A stretch of 64,000 nucleotides of DNA, taken from assembly GCA_034231615.1 (NCBI GenBank), contig CM067316.1, positions 26,211,593-26,275,592 on the forward strand, in the 5' to 3' direction. Within the stretch, counting starts at the first letter, position 1. Every line of letters starts with the position of its first letter. Shown piece by piece: positions 10,400 to 21,099 of this stretch. The notes under the pieces are model-generated. The model did not search any database, was not told where the DNA came from, and saw only the letters and a program-made list of their open reading frames with translations. The position numbers were made by a program, and so were the translations under genes. Source of the stretch: Meghimatium bilineatum (taxonomy: Eukaryota > Mollusca > Gastropoda > Stylommatophora > Philomycidae).

Positions 10400-11900
10400 G
10401 CTATATCCCATTCTGATGGTCATAGGGCTTTGAAGTTTTTTCTTGATGAGAACCCCAATCCTTCTGTAGTCATTCCCACTAGTATCCGCCTTGCTGAACT
10501 GGTGATTACACTCAACTCTTTTGAATTTGATGGACACTTTTTTGATCAGATCAGTGGTGTTGCTATGGGCACTAAGATGGGACCCAGGAATGCGTGTCTT
10601 TTCATGGAACATCTTCAACATCAGCTTTGGGAGACATATGAAGGTCATTTTCCATTTCTCTTTCACAGATATATTGATGATGGTATTGGTATTACTGACA
10701 TGCCTGAGACAGAATTGTCTCGTTTCATCAACTTTATCACCAATTTTAACCCCAATATTCAATTCACATCTAATCTAATACCTCTACTACTTCAGTCAAC
10801 TTTCTTGACATTATTGTCACTACTCAACCCCCCTTACCTCAGCACATCTGTTTACTACAAACATATAGATGCACACGATTTTCTGCTTTACACCTCATCC
10901 TCCTGCTTGTCGCTCTCTGCCATTCTCCCAGCTTCTTCGGCTTATGTAGTGATGATGACGACTTTCTTGATAAATGATTAAGATGATTGATTTCTTTCGT
11001 AGACGTCCGTTCACTGACAGTGTCCTTTCATCGACATGGCTTCGTGTCTGTAAGTTATCTTGACTTGATACCTTGACTATCACCTCATCATTCTCTGATA
11101 ATGCTAAACTTGTCCTTACTTTTTATCCACATAACTCTCCTGTCCGTCGAATCTTGTTCAAGCATTTTTTTCCTTCTCCAGTCTGATTATGAAACTTGTG
11201 CCACTTTCCAGGACTTTCCTTTGATTGCCTATTGGCATGACACAAATCTTAATCTTGGTCCACTGTCACCTCAGGTCTTATGTTCCTACTGACTTTGGCA
11301 CTATATGTATTGCAAACACGGTCGTTGCTCTACATGTCCCTATGTAGTTCAGATCCGCTCTGTTTCATTTCATAAGACCACTTTCATTATCGATGAGGCC
11401 TTTACATATGAATCTAGTAATATCCTTTACGTTATCTTATGTAAACGTTGTTGCAAGAAGCGTATTGGTGAACCCATGCCATAATACATATAGAACATAC
11501 CCTTGTCGCCATTCATTTCAGTGGTGATGGTCATCAAGGTGCTCACGATATCCATGTCGCAGCCCTCAGATCCTGCACCACGGATGACAGATCTAGGTAC
11601 ACTCTTGAAAATCGATGCATTTTTTAGTTTGAGACCTTCAAGCCTGTTGGACTTAACTCTGAACATCAATTTGTTTAAATTTCTATTGGTGCAGTCCTTA
11701 TCGTATTGCTATCTATGTTGTATTGAATATAATTTGTTATATCCTGTCCCATTTTCAACAAAACCCGCTTCCACGACTACATGTTTTCACGTACATCATT
11801 GTCACTTTGAACTTCGTGTTGTTTACATATCAATATTGTATCTAGTGCCTCTGTGTTGGTAATATTGTTTTTACTGTTTTCATTGTGTTTCACTGTTTGT
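10400..11900 (+). mobile_element. Penelope-like element remnant (RT plus GIY-YIG-region remnant)
   Basis: The frame at 10430-10980 reads FEFDGHFFDQISGVAMGTKM-GP (residues 31-52) and HRYIDDGIGITD (80-91, catalytic YIDD), the signature of Penelope-like reverse transcriptases. STSVYYKHIDAHDFLLYTSS follows, then a frameshift to SNDDDF-like residues. Farther on (11290-11680), broken frames give SSNILYVILCKRCCKKRIGEPM and RMTDLGTLLKIDAFFSLRP, which resemble the Penelope linker/endonuclease end. A hammerhead-like motif sits just downstream (11909-11942). Frameshifts and stops mean it is a fossil. Confidence 0.8.
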
Positions 11901-11908
11901 TTTATAAA

Positions 11909-11942
11909 TTCTTGAGAAAGACCTAACGGTTCGAAACGTTGA
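11909..11942 (+). ncRNA. degenerate hammerhead-ribozyme-like motif of Penelope element
   Basis: TTCTTGAGAAAGACC-TAAC-GGTTCGAAACGTTG. The pairing GACC/GGTT with a TAAC loop can form stem II, followed by the invariant CGAAAC box. The first core box reads TTGAGAA where CTGANGA is expected, so self-cleavage is unlikely. Hammerhead motifs are established components of Penelope-like element termini, and the position 3' of the coding remnant fits. Confidence 0.5.
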
Positions 11943-12079
11943 AAATGTATTGTGTATTGTGATATTGTGTATGTTTTCGTGTTTACACCTCATAACCCCT
12001 TAGTGATAGTTCGTCTGTTGTATTGAAGTGAAACTTCAAAAACCTGTGTTCTACGAAAGTACTACGGTAATTAAGGAGC

Positions 12080-12365
12080 AGATTTTCATCCCATGCATCA
12101 TGAGACGGGAGGTTGACAATGAATAAGAGGACGCACGTAAACTGCTTCACTGGCGCCTGCTGGATGCGGATAAAGGGATTGACAAGACAGTAATTGTGAT
12201 CAGGAGAATTTAATATTAAGACCCCCCAAAAAAAGTGTACAACGGGAGAATGAGGAGCGTATTCAACCAGGAGCTACGGGAAACCTGCATACCTTTCGCC
12301 ATTATATGGGGGATGCTGAGCATCTATCTATAGATCTGTCCGGAATGCAATGATGTCGGTTCATA
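12080..12365 (+). mobile_element. degraded RNase H tail of I/Nimbus-type LINE
   Basis: Weak plus-strand resemblance to the tail seen at 21.5 kb: REVDNE, HWRLLDADKG, ENEERIQPGATGNLHTFRHYMGDAEHL-SIDLSG. Short, frame-shifted and low confidence; the order and the final hydrophobic pattern are the only support. Confidence 0.35.
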
Positions 12366-12396
12366 ACTTACATGTCACCATATCGCAAACTTTATT

Positions 12397-12545
12397 ATCT
12401 TCTGCTGCGTTAGTTCTCAAGCTCTTGCAAATTAACAGGATGTAGTACGAAGAACAGACTGTGTCGTGTCGTGGTTTATATCTTTGCTGCGATATCTGCG
12501 CAGTTCGGACTGACACATCCGACTTCAGCGTGGCTATGGGACCTG
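12397..12545 (+). repeat. dispersed repeat A, left half
   Basis: TTCTGCTGCGTTAGTTCTCAA...TTGCAAATTAACAGGATGTAGT...GCTGCGATATCTGCGCAGTT...CTGACACATCCGACTTCAGC. This is the left 150 bp of the unit that is complete 340 bp farther on. Confidence 0.75.
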
Positions 12546-12739
12546 CACTTTAAAAAGCTGCAGGCAGTCAGACAATTCAGAGAGCTATGGTGACCTACTA
12601 GAAGTAGATATTGCCCGGAAATGTATTATTTCTCTCTATTGTCTATCTATTGCCTTTTTTCTCTGCGTTTGCTGTAAGGAGTTGCTGGATTGAATAATAG
12701 TCGGTTTTCGGGCTATGGTACACGTTTGATCGCTTGATA

Positions 12740-13025
12740 TGCAGTACTATCTTCTTCTTCTGCGTTCGTTCTCAAACTCCTGCAGATTAGTAGGATGTAG
12801 TCCGGAGAACGTAATGCGTTGTGTCTTGGTTTACAGCATTGCTGCGATATCTGCGCATTTCGGCCTGACACATCCGACTTCAGCATGGCTTTGGGTCACT
12901 GGCCCTATATGGGATGGGGCAGCCAACTCCATCCCATAACCTCCTTAGTCGCATTTTACGACATGCGTGGAAGGTAAACAGTGTTGCTATTCTTTGCTCC
13001 GGCAACACAAGGGCGAGGAGTAATA
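12740..13025 (+). repeat. dispersed repeat A, most complete copy
   Basis: About 285 bp, starting TCTTCTTCTTCTGCGTTCGT, passing through AGGATGTAGTCCGGAGAACG, GACACATCCGACTTCAGC, GGGATGGGGCAGCCAACTCC and CTCCTTAGTCGC, and ending TTGCTATTCTTTGCTCC-GGCAACACAAGGGCG. At least eight partial copies occur in the window in both orientations. No tRNA-like promoter is evident, so the class is unknown (SINE or LINE end). Confidence 0.75.
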
Positions 13026-13160
13026 TTATATTGGTAATTTCTTCAGTACGCCTTCTTCTTGGTCTTCCTCTATACCTTTCTATTTCCATTTTAATGTTGT
13101 ATGCTCTTGCCGCTGACCAATCAGTGTTCATTTCTCATTAAGTGGCCGAACCATTTCAGT
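13026..13160 (-). mobile_element. RTE-like LINE 3' fragment
   Basis: The minus strand reads MNTDWSAARAYNIKMEIE and RYRGRPRRRRTEEITNIILL. The same motif is at 28530-28640 on the plus strand (RAYNMKMETASYKGRPRRRW). This is the arginine-rich tail of a LINE ORF2. Confidence 0.55.
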
Positions 13161-13549
13161 CTCCGTTTTTTTCCCCCCAATATATTTTTATTACAGATGT
13201 TGTTTCAAAAATTATCGTAATTCTCTTGAAATTCACTAAAAATAAAAAAAAAAGTCTAGGTTGATCTGACATCCTGAATATAATACACAACCAACTGTAA
13301 CACATGTTTCTTTAACAAGGAAAACAGATCAAGCGAGATAATGTACCCTTGTATAGCAAATATCCTGTTTAATAAATCTGAAATGTCATGCCTGGTTTTC
13401 AAATAAATAGAATATGTGATGTTCTTTTACCCCAAGATTTAACCAAAAAAATATACATAAATCCTTGTTGCAGTGATTGTGTCTGCGATCTACTTTTAAT
13501 GACTACATTGTATTTCATTTTGTATAATTCTAGTGATATCAGTTTTCAG

Positions 13550-14465
13550 TCGTAGAACACACACACTCGCACTCTCTCATATACACACAATACACTCGCA
13601 CTCTCATATACACACAACACACTCGCACTCTCATACACACACAACACACTCGCACTCTCATACACACACAACACACTCGCACTCTCTCATACACACACAA
13701 TACACTCGCACTCTCTCATATACACACAACACACTCGCACTCTCATACACACACAACACACTCGCACTCTCTCATACACACACAATACACTCGCACTCTC
13801 TCATATACACACAACACACTCGCACTCTCATACACACACAACACACTCGCACTCTCATACACACACAACACACTCGCAATCTCATATACACACATACACT
13901 CGCACTTTCTCATACACACACACACTCGCACTCTATCATACACACACACTCGCACTCTCTCATACACACACACTCGCACTCTCTCATACACACACACTCG
14001 CACTCTCATACACACAACACACTCGCACTCTCATATATACACACACACACTCGCACTCTCTCATATACACACAACACACTCGCACTCTCATATACACACA
14101 CACTCGCACTCTCTCATATATACACACACACTCGCACTCTCTCATATACACACAACACACTCACACTCTCATATACACACACACACTCGCACTCTCTCAT
14201 ACACACACACACTCGCACTCTCTCATACACACACACACTCGCAATCTCTCATACACACACACTCGCACTCTCTCATACACACACACTCGCACTCTCTCAT
14301 ACACACACACTCGCACTCTCTCATATACACACAACACACTCGCACTCTCTCATACACACACACACTCGCACTCTCTCATACACACACACTCGCACTCTCT
14401 CATACACACACACTCGCAATCTCTCATACACACACACTCGCACTCTCTCATACACATACAACTGA
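13550..14465. repeat. CA-rich minisatellite, CTCGCACTCTCATA(CA)n
   Basis: About 0.9 kb of variable 22-32 bp units built from CTCGCACTCTC(TC)ATA followed by CACACA and often ACACAACACA. Unit variants (AATCTC, ATATAC) recur in blocks, which suggests expansion by segment duplication. Open frames across it in both strands are artefacts of repetition. Confidence 0.95.
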
Positions 14466-14469
14466 TATC

Positions 14470-14799
14470 CAATGAGGGTATGTGGAGAGGGGATTGTAGA
14501 CAGGGTCGGCCGTAGATACGACTTTGGTACGTGGGAAGTTTTTCCACACAAAATAGTCTCATCGTGTTTGTGGATATTTTATCTCCTATGGGAAAAAAAA
14601 CGGTACAGAGAAATAAAACAAACGGGAGAGGGGCTATCTATAATCGCTTTTCTTTGTGCTAATTTTCTTGTTTTATTTTTATGCGGGGGAAAGGGGGGGG
14701 GTTGAACCATGTGCGTCCCATTAAAATAAAACTACCAGAAATGCATTTGCATTTCTAACCCCCCTTCCCTATCCTCCCTGATTTCCATAAATACGAATA
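14470..14799. other. no gene seen; G/C homopolymer runs
   Basis: Unassigned AT-rich sequence with G runs (14685-14702) and a C run (14758-14765). Nothing coding was recognised. Confidence 0.5.
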
Positions 14800-14842
14800 C
14801 TAGGTAGAATACTAGGTAGAATACTAGGTAGAATACTAGGTA
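14800..14842. repeat. 14-bp tandem repeat x 3-4
   Basis: GAATACTAGGTAGA repeated head to tail, the last unit ending in AAGC. Confidence 0.85.
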
Positions 14843-14999
14843 AGCATGTGAGGTTTACCCCACATAGTTCTATATTCCCTGCTACTTGAATATTTACTTG
14901 GTTCATGTCCGTAGATTCGTTTTAAATTTTGTTTTTACTTAACAAAAAGTCACTTACCAATTTTAATGCATTAGATTATCCGTTTTTATTAGATTATTG

Positions 15000-15145
15000 G
15001 TGACCTCTATTGAAAATCGTTGGGGTGGGGGGGGGGGGGTAACCTGACTTTTGGGCTAAATTCCTAGTACTAAAAATCATGCTCTGACTTCCTAAAAGGG
15101 GGTAGCTGAACATCACACCCTCTCCCCCCCCCCCCCCCCCACTAA
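15000..15145. repeat. single-copy relative of the C-rich repeat, G and C runs on both sides
   Basis: A G run (about 15025-15038) and a C run (about 15124-15140) bracket ATTCCTAGTACTAAAAATCA-TGCTCTGACTTCCTAAAAGG. In reverse complement this matches the core of the 10.1-10.4 kb repeat. Confidence 0.55.
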
Positions 15146-16840
15146 TTTGCGATTTGACTTGTTTTTTTCTCTATTACTCAATCAAAATATCAACAACAAA
15201 ATAACTTGCCTAATAAATTATAATCAATTATTGAAGCATGCGCTGTGTAGAACATAGTGTGACAGACCTGTCTGGCTTGCCGGGAGTCGGACATGGACAA
15301 TTGACGAAGGATAATACTAAAATCAGCTGCCTTTATTTTGCTCAGATATTACTTTTAAAAAGTAAAGAAGAAAAAAAATAGACACCCTAAGAAAATAACT
15401 GTTAGTAAGTGTTGACGAGACAGGGTTATCGACGGAATTAATTAGCATGAATATTCAACCAGCAGTGACCAAAGCACGAGAACGGTAGGGGAGGATAAAA
15501 TATTGCCAAAGACTGTTAGTTTAAGAAAGGATGCGGATAGAGTAGAATATTTTGGAAGAGATTGTTGACAACATTGAGTGGCGCAAACTAGAGTAAAACT
15601 AGATTAGTTCGGAAACATTTGCGGACAAAAGCGTGATTGCACATGAGTATTCAGCAAGATCGAGATTTTTTTTTAAAACGTGAACATAATGGATTCTAAC
15701 CAATCTTGAGCGATCAGTTGTTCATTCGCCAGCAACTACGAAATAGTTCAGCCATGCAGTGAAGGATTAATCGGGGAACTGTCCATGAAGCAGGACATGG
15801 TTCCTCTAACTCTTCAGTTATTGTGAAGAGGATTATTGGAGTGCAAGCTGTACAATGTAATTTTAGGAAAATTCGTCCCATATTGGATTTGTTATGAACT
15901 GAAATGTTACCGTAAAGTGTTAGAGTAAAATACTGTTAATTCTAGTGTTATAGATAGACTATTGGAATTAGGAGTGAGCAGACATAAATTATGATAAGGC
16001 TTATAAATGCCAGAAGAAAAATAGTAGAAAATTTTTTATTAATCTGTTTACAGAAATTGAATAAATTTGTCAGGTATTTGGGTAAGTCGTTGAGAACGTG
16101 ACACCATTTATGGTTCACCTTTGATGAAATTACTTCTGAAAGAATATAATTGTCCCAGAATATGAAATATTCTGATAATTTGGCCAAAGAGAGAATGTCA
16201 AGCAGAGTGATCAAATTCGAGAGAATGAGAAATCTCTCTTACGAAACCTTCGTCTTAGAATAGAGGTAGGAAAAGGGAGAAGCTATATTCTCAAAAGTCA
16301 TATGCTCAATGCAGCAGAACTTTGAAAATATTGTTAGTGTGTATTCCACCACAGAACAGTTTGTTTAGTCATTAGTTAGGTGTCAGAGGTTGTTTTATCT
16401 CTACAACGTGGTTGATCGCCCAGTGTTATAGAATGGTGCATTTGGTGTCTTTGCATTAACAGAAAGGAGAGATAAACTTGCATAGGAGTTATTGAAAGCT
16501 TTGTCGATTGAAATAACCATGTATTTTCATGTAATTTTACCAAAGTTCCAGAGTTCCTGCCTTTTTGACGCCTTATTTACCGAGTTAACCTGTGTTTCCT
16601 TTCTTTTAGAAGTTAAGACCTAGGTAAGGTTTCAGATGGGACCTGCCTCTTTTAGTTCACAGTCGCACAACTAACATCAGAAGAAGTACTTATAACATCA
16701 TCAGAAATTCCAGATTTGGAAACACCATACGGAGAAGGAAGAAAATGAACCACGGACCAAAACATCGACAAACCAAACAACAACTAAAGAAGACAACCAC
16801 TATAGAAGTTATAAAACCTTACCAAAAAAAGTTAAACTGT
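15146..16840. other. no gene recognised (about 1.7 kb)
   Basis: Moderately AT-rich, low in obvious repeats. Only short open frames on both strands; none shows a motif or paired splice sites that I trust. Could be unique intergenic or intronic DNA. Confidence 0.5.
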
Positions 16841-16844
16841 ACCC

Positions 16845-17010
16845 GTTAATTGCTTTAAAAATTCTTGAGACTAACGGGAATTGAACCAGTCCGTTCAACG
16901 GCACCAAATCGACTAGCAATTATTGCAAACGCGTTCTTCCGTACTTGACAAACTGCTTTTCTCAAAAAAAAGATGCGATTTCGTCAAGACATTCAAAGTG
17001 TGCACTCAAA
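16845..17010. repeat. duplicated block, copy 1 (tRNA-like B-box on minus strand)
   Basis: Shares with 17235-17430 the string ATTCTTGAGACTAAC, GAATTGAACCAGTCCGTTCA, CACGCGTTCTTCCGTACTTG-like and AAAAAAAGATGCG with TCGTCAAGACATTCAAAG. The minus strand contains GGTTCAATTCC, a good RNA polymerase III B-box match, but no complete cloverleaf. Confidence 0.7.
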
Positions 17011-17234
17011 AAAACCCGAACGGACCCATCGAGACAAGGACTATAACAACAACAACAAACATCCCGTACAGGTATTTAAATATCCTCAGTAACAAAAAAC
17101 ATATAACATTTAATATCCGTATTAGTTTAACAAGGGCCGATAGGTCTTCTTGTAAACATGGATAACATATATAGACAATACAATTTTGCTTCAAATAATT
17201 GCTTATACAAGTAAATTGAAATAGGAAGCCAGAG

Positions 17235-17430
17235 GACAATTTTTTTTTAAAATTCTTGAGACTAACCAATTCGGAATTGAACCAGTCCGTTCAACTGCAC
17301 CAAAATGCCTTCTTACGCGTTCTTACCACACGCGTTCTTCCGTACTTGACTAACCACATCTCCAAAAAAAGATGCGAATTCGTCAAGACATTCAAAGCGT
17401 TCACTCAAAGTCACACCGTTAATTGCTGGA
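17235..17430. repeat. duplicated block, copy 2
   Basis: Second copy of the block above, offset about 390 bp in the same orientation, with small indels. It may be a pair of diverged SINE heads or a local duplication. Confidence 0.7.
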
Positions 17431-17985
17431 GAGTTAGAGAAACTTTTCTAGCAATTCCTTTTATATCTATCAATTATAATATCCAAAAACGTGCATCGAA
17501 CATATTATGGTATAGAAGATAAACAATGGACAGCAGGAAATATAAATTGAAAGATATAAAATAGGTAAAACAATCTCGCTCCCCCCCCCTCCTTTTTACA
17601 CAATAGCTTTTCATCTATTGTTGAATGTTTCGGCACCACTAATACATCCACTAGTATCACTAGTTGAAATTGTGTTTGAGGGGCGCACTACGGCCATTTA
17701 GATATACAAGCAAGGACTAACTACCGAATTGTGTCATGCCATATTAGCAGGCGGTTGTAAACAATCATTGAAGGGGATTTCACATGTAGTATTATACATT
17801 TTTTAACTACGCTGGTAAAAAATGAGTAAATGATTGATAACCAATTTGAGAAATTTACATCAGTGTTCGAAATCGTATAGCAAACTAATTGTATTTTTAA
17901 GAAAAATCCAGGAAATGGTTATTTACAACCGTCTGCTACTGTGATGTTCAAATTCTTTAATCAGTCATTGTATTTAGATGTCTGT
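17431..17985. other. no gene seen
   Basis: AT-rich unassigned sequence with a C run near 17581-17590. Confidence 0.5.
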
Positions 17986-17989
17986 GGGC

Positions 17990-18432
17990 GAGTCCACTAC
18001 ACATCGAGTCGATAACTTGGAGTCATGCACGTCTGTATTAGAAGACCTCTGCACATAATTAATTCGTTAATATCTTTATTATTGTTGTGTTTCCGTTGGT
18101 CACTATTTATATACTGCAACTCTTCTTGACTTAAATCAAAATTCTCAGTGTTATTTCCACATCCACTGTCATAATCAAGGACATAATTATAACTGAATTT
18201 TCAAAAGTGGATGTAATAAATGGTCCTTATCACTTGTGATGGAACAACATTTATATACTTAGAGTTGCCTTGGCTATTTGTGGCATGCGACTCCAAATAT
18301 ATAAATAGTGACCAAATGAAATCTCAACAATCAAGAAAAGGAACGAATGAAGGTATAATTAATTATGTGCAGAGGTCTTCTATTGCAAGCGGACATGCTT
18401 GGAGTCCACTACACATCGAGCCAATAACTTGG
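17990..18432. mobile_element. foldback / MITE-like structure with flanking 31-bp direct repeat
   Basis: Perfect 26-bp inverted repeats (18039-18064 against 18357-18382, starting TAGAAGACCTCTGCAC) and nested perfect 16-bp inverted repeats (18098-18113 against 18298-18313). Outside them, GAGTCCACTACACATCGAG... is directly repeated at 17990-18020 and 18402-18432. The interior includes CTGAATTTTCAAAAGTGGAT-GTAA...CACTTGTGATGG, which recurs at 48630-48765. No transposase was recognised. Confidence 0.65.
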
Positions 18433-18439
18433 CTAATCA

Positions 18440-18955
18440 AAAATCCTGACATGTCTACTGATTTGTTTATCATTGTTTCCGTGATATATTTTTTAATCGC
18501 CAGAAAGAGAGAAGCTATTCAAAACAGTGGATCAAAACACGGAACTCACGGATTCTAACCCTTTAGACAAAATTAAGAGTGCTGCAGCGTAGCAAGAACA
18601 GAACACTAACTCATTCAATTGAGACACAATCATGTCAGAAGTTGAACAATTATTAAATTGTAAACATTCGGAGCACAATTCACCGAACGATTACTTTTAA
18701 AAGGCAATGATAGATAGTTCAAAACAATGTAATCTCACGCACATTAAAATTGGTTAAGTAAACAGTAGGCTGCCTCTTATATTTGGTTCAGAGCTTTTTA
18801 CCATTAAAAAATAATGTTTTCTCATAGTAATCATTTCGCGCAGTAATCTGATCACCATGACCATTGTGGGGCCTCCATAAATTATGTCAACTGAGGACGA
18901 GGGGGGGGGGAGAAAGGGGTAGAGAAATGTTGACGTCAACAATTTATTCTATTCG
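18440..18955. other. no gene recognised
   Basis: An open frame from 18220 to 18558 crosses the right foldback arm and shows no known motif. A G10 run lies at 18901-18910. The rest is unassigned. Confidence 0.45.
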
Positions 18956-18959
18956 CTGA

Positions 18960-19460
18960 AACCCTTTGTTGCCTTTCGGCATCAGGAGTTTTCTGGAAAC
19001 GGCCCCCGTGTGTGCTGCATATATTTTGAAATTTGTCACCTCTTATTTTACTTCAGTGGTCCATCGTTTTCGTAGTCGGCCTTTAGGCCTGCCCTCGCTG
19101 TATCTGTGTAGCACACCTTGCTGTGGTATGCTGTCTGATGGTAGTCTGCTGATGTGTGCAAACCATTTGATCTGTTGTCACTTGATGTATTCCAAGATTT
19201 GGGTGGTGCTGGTTTTTTGCCTGATGTCCACACCCTGTCTCTAAGCGATATTTCTAGGATTCTGCGTAAGCATGCCATTTCAGCTGTCACAAGTTTACAT
19301 TTGTCTTGTGCTGTCGTTGTCCATGTTTGACATTGGTAGCACAGTGTTGGCATAATAATCGTTTTGAATAGTGTTATTTTGGTGCTGAAATCTATGTTTT
19401 TGTTTCTAAAGATTGGTGTCAATTGCCCTAGGGCTTGGTATGCTTTACTACATTTATTTG
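18960..19460 (-). mobile_element. LINE ORF2 C-terminal fragment
   Basis: The minus strand reads NKCSKAYQALGQLTPIFRNK, NIDFSTKITLFKTIIMPTLC, YQCQTWTTTAQDKCKLVTAE, MACLRRILEISLRDRV. Then comes SWNTSSDNRSNGLHTSADYH, which is the -1 frame of expected RQQI-WFAHISRLPSD. It is closely related to the plus-strand copy at 38600-39300. An internal frameshift disables it, and the 3' end is near 18960 (AATTTATTCTATTCGCTGAA). Confidence 0.8.
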
Positions 19461-19464
19461 CGCA

Positions 19465-19565
19465 TGCGGTTGTGTCTGTGGGTCTCACCAATGGCTCATT
19501 AGACAAACCAACCATGCAACAGAAAACCTTAGTAGATGACATGCCTTTATATTGAGGTTATCGAA
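19465..19565 (+). repeat. repeat block shared with the 43.3 kb LINE
   Basis: GTGGGTCTCACCAATGGC ... ACCATGCAACAGAAAACCTT ... GATGACATGCC...TATATTGAGGTTATC is nearly identical to 43310-43392, where it is the start of an insertion with a target-site duplication. Here it abuts another LINE. Confidence 0.65.
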
Positions 19566-19599
19566 TATATAATTTCTTATATAAGCTTCATGGCACGTT

Positions 19600-19885
19600 A
19601 TCTATACAATCCCGTAGTCGTAACCTTCGATAACAGTTACCATGTTGTTCCGACAGGCTGACGTTATGCTTGAACTAATTACGGGCACGGCGTGGGTGGG
19701 CGGAACAATAAAGAAACCTGTCGCAAGGGCCAGAGTTGTGCCCTGATGTCGACGTCTGTTTCGGCAGCATTGGACTCAAACACCATCGAGTCGAAGGGCT
19801 GCTGGAACAGAGGGTGGAGCACTTATGGGAATCCCCCACGTGCTGTGAGGCCAGTTTTCTAATCAAGAATCAAGACTACATTTAT
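19600..19885 (+). mobile_element. LINE 3' end with AATCAAG tail
   Basis: CCCGTAGTCGTAACCTTC ... GTTGTTCCGACAGGC ... GGGCCAGAGTTGTGCCC ... CTGCTGGAACAGAGG ... GTGCTGTGAGGCCAG, ending CTAATCAAGAATCAAGA. A close second copy lies at 47615-47890 on the same strand. A plus-strand frame ends LLEQRVEHLWE-PTCCEASF, the EHLW-C motif of LINE tails. Confidence 0.8.
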
Positions 19886-20290
19886 TGTGTATTTCTTTGC
19901 TGCTCTTGCCGTCTGTTGTTATATTACTTCCTAGGTATGTGAATTCTGTCATTTGGTTACGCCTGTTGTTTTCGATATATATATATATATATATTGGTGT
20001 TTCTTTCTGTTATTCCTATCATCATTACTTCGATCTTTTCTATATTTATCTTCATGTTAAAGTTATGGCATGTTTGATGTAATCTATCTATTTGTCTTTG
20101 TAGTTCTTTCTTCTGATGATACCACTAGTGCTTGGTCATCTGCAAATAGTAGTTCGTTAAAGTTATCCTTCAGATTGTATAACAATACAATTTTTATACA
20201 CCAATAATATTGTTTATGCTTGAAATACTTTTCTAAAAATGTGCCACAAAACATGTCGTTTTTTTCCCTCGTACTTTTCATGCAGAGTTA
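19880..20290 (-). mobile_element. RTE-like reverse transcriptase fragment with FADD box
   Basis: The minus strand contains NFNELLFADDQALVVSSEER, the RT active-site box (FADDQ) with its usual flanks, then a shifted frame toward the 3' part (19900-20080). TATATA microsatellite interrupts at 19976-19994. Truncated and frameshifted. Confidence 0.7.
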
Positions 20291-20299
20291 AGATCAATA

Positions 20300-20580
20300 A
20301 ACGTCGAAGGCCCCTTAACAACATCCTAACAAGAAAACTGTGCGGTTTTTTTCCACTATAAAGAGACGTAACAGCATGGAGAGATTAATAGCTGAAGGCA
20401 AGAGTTAGCAGAAGGGGAAGAGGGTGCCCAAGACGACGATAGTGCAGTAATACATTAGATTGCTTAAACATGGCTCTAGCTGCGGCAGGTCAACCCACCT
20501 AGAGTAGCGGTGCGTTCAGAGAATCCATAAGGAAGACTTTCTGCAAAGAATATGTTACATGGGAAATTTTATGTGCATAC
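20300..20580 (+). mobile_element. RTE-like LINE 3' fragment
   Basis: Plus-strand remnants reading RRRPLNNILTRKLC, RGCPRRR-CSNTLDCLNMALA, AAAGQPT, GAFRESIRKTFCKEYVTWE. The same segment is on the minus strand at 39330-39560, and a better preserved relative (RRRWTKDIQECLRMSLKDAG ... FKRSIGKTMFWKEYVT) is at 32788-32979. Confidence 0.65.
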
Positions 20581-20589
20581 AGATTTTTA

Positions 20590-21086
20590 GGGGGATTTTG
20601 ACATAATTAAGCAGATGTGGTTTCTGAATTTTTGACATTCGTTGACAAGGGGTTGGGGATCTGAAATTGGATAAGAATTGTTGACGTAATTTATGGACAG
20701 CTCATGTGGATGCCACAGGCACACTTACTAACCAGTGGCATATTGACCTGATATGACACTAAATGTATTAAAGATCTTGGTGGCAGGATAACATGAAACG
20801 CGGCCTCCATTAATTGTGATAGTCAAATGATCTGATATAACAAAATCGGACTCGTATCTACGGTTTAAAGTGCGTTCTGAAGAACGCCGAGCTCACTAAA
20901 GGTAGATAACAATGGTTTCAAAATTAACATTGAAAAATACTGTCCCATTTTGGAAATATTCAATCATTATCATTATTATTATTGGGACATTTAAAAAACT
21001 GGAAAAATCATTTATCAACACTAGCATTTTTTAGGAGGCAAATTAATATATGCTTCTAGGAACAGCAAATTTATAGTAAAGCCAAA
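20590..21086. other. no gene seen
   Basis: AT-rich unassigned flank of the following LINE. Contains ATTATTATT microsatellite at about 20965-20983. Confidence 0.5.
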
Positions 21087-21099
21087 TATCATTCTAATT

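Noticed and set aside
10370-10762. 130-residue minus-strand frame
   Set aside because: Antisense shadow of the Penelope-like reverse transcriptase.
13533-14562. 310-residue plus-strand frame and shorter minus frames over the CA-rich array
   Set aside because: They consist only of translated satellite units (HTHSHS/ECECVCV). Repeat periodicity keeps frames open; no start context or non-repeat domain.
16845-16925. Functional tRNA gene on the minus strand
   Set aside because: A B-box-like sequence is present, but acceptor, D and anticodon stems cannot be formed together.
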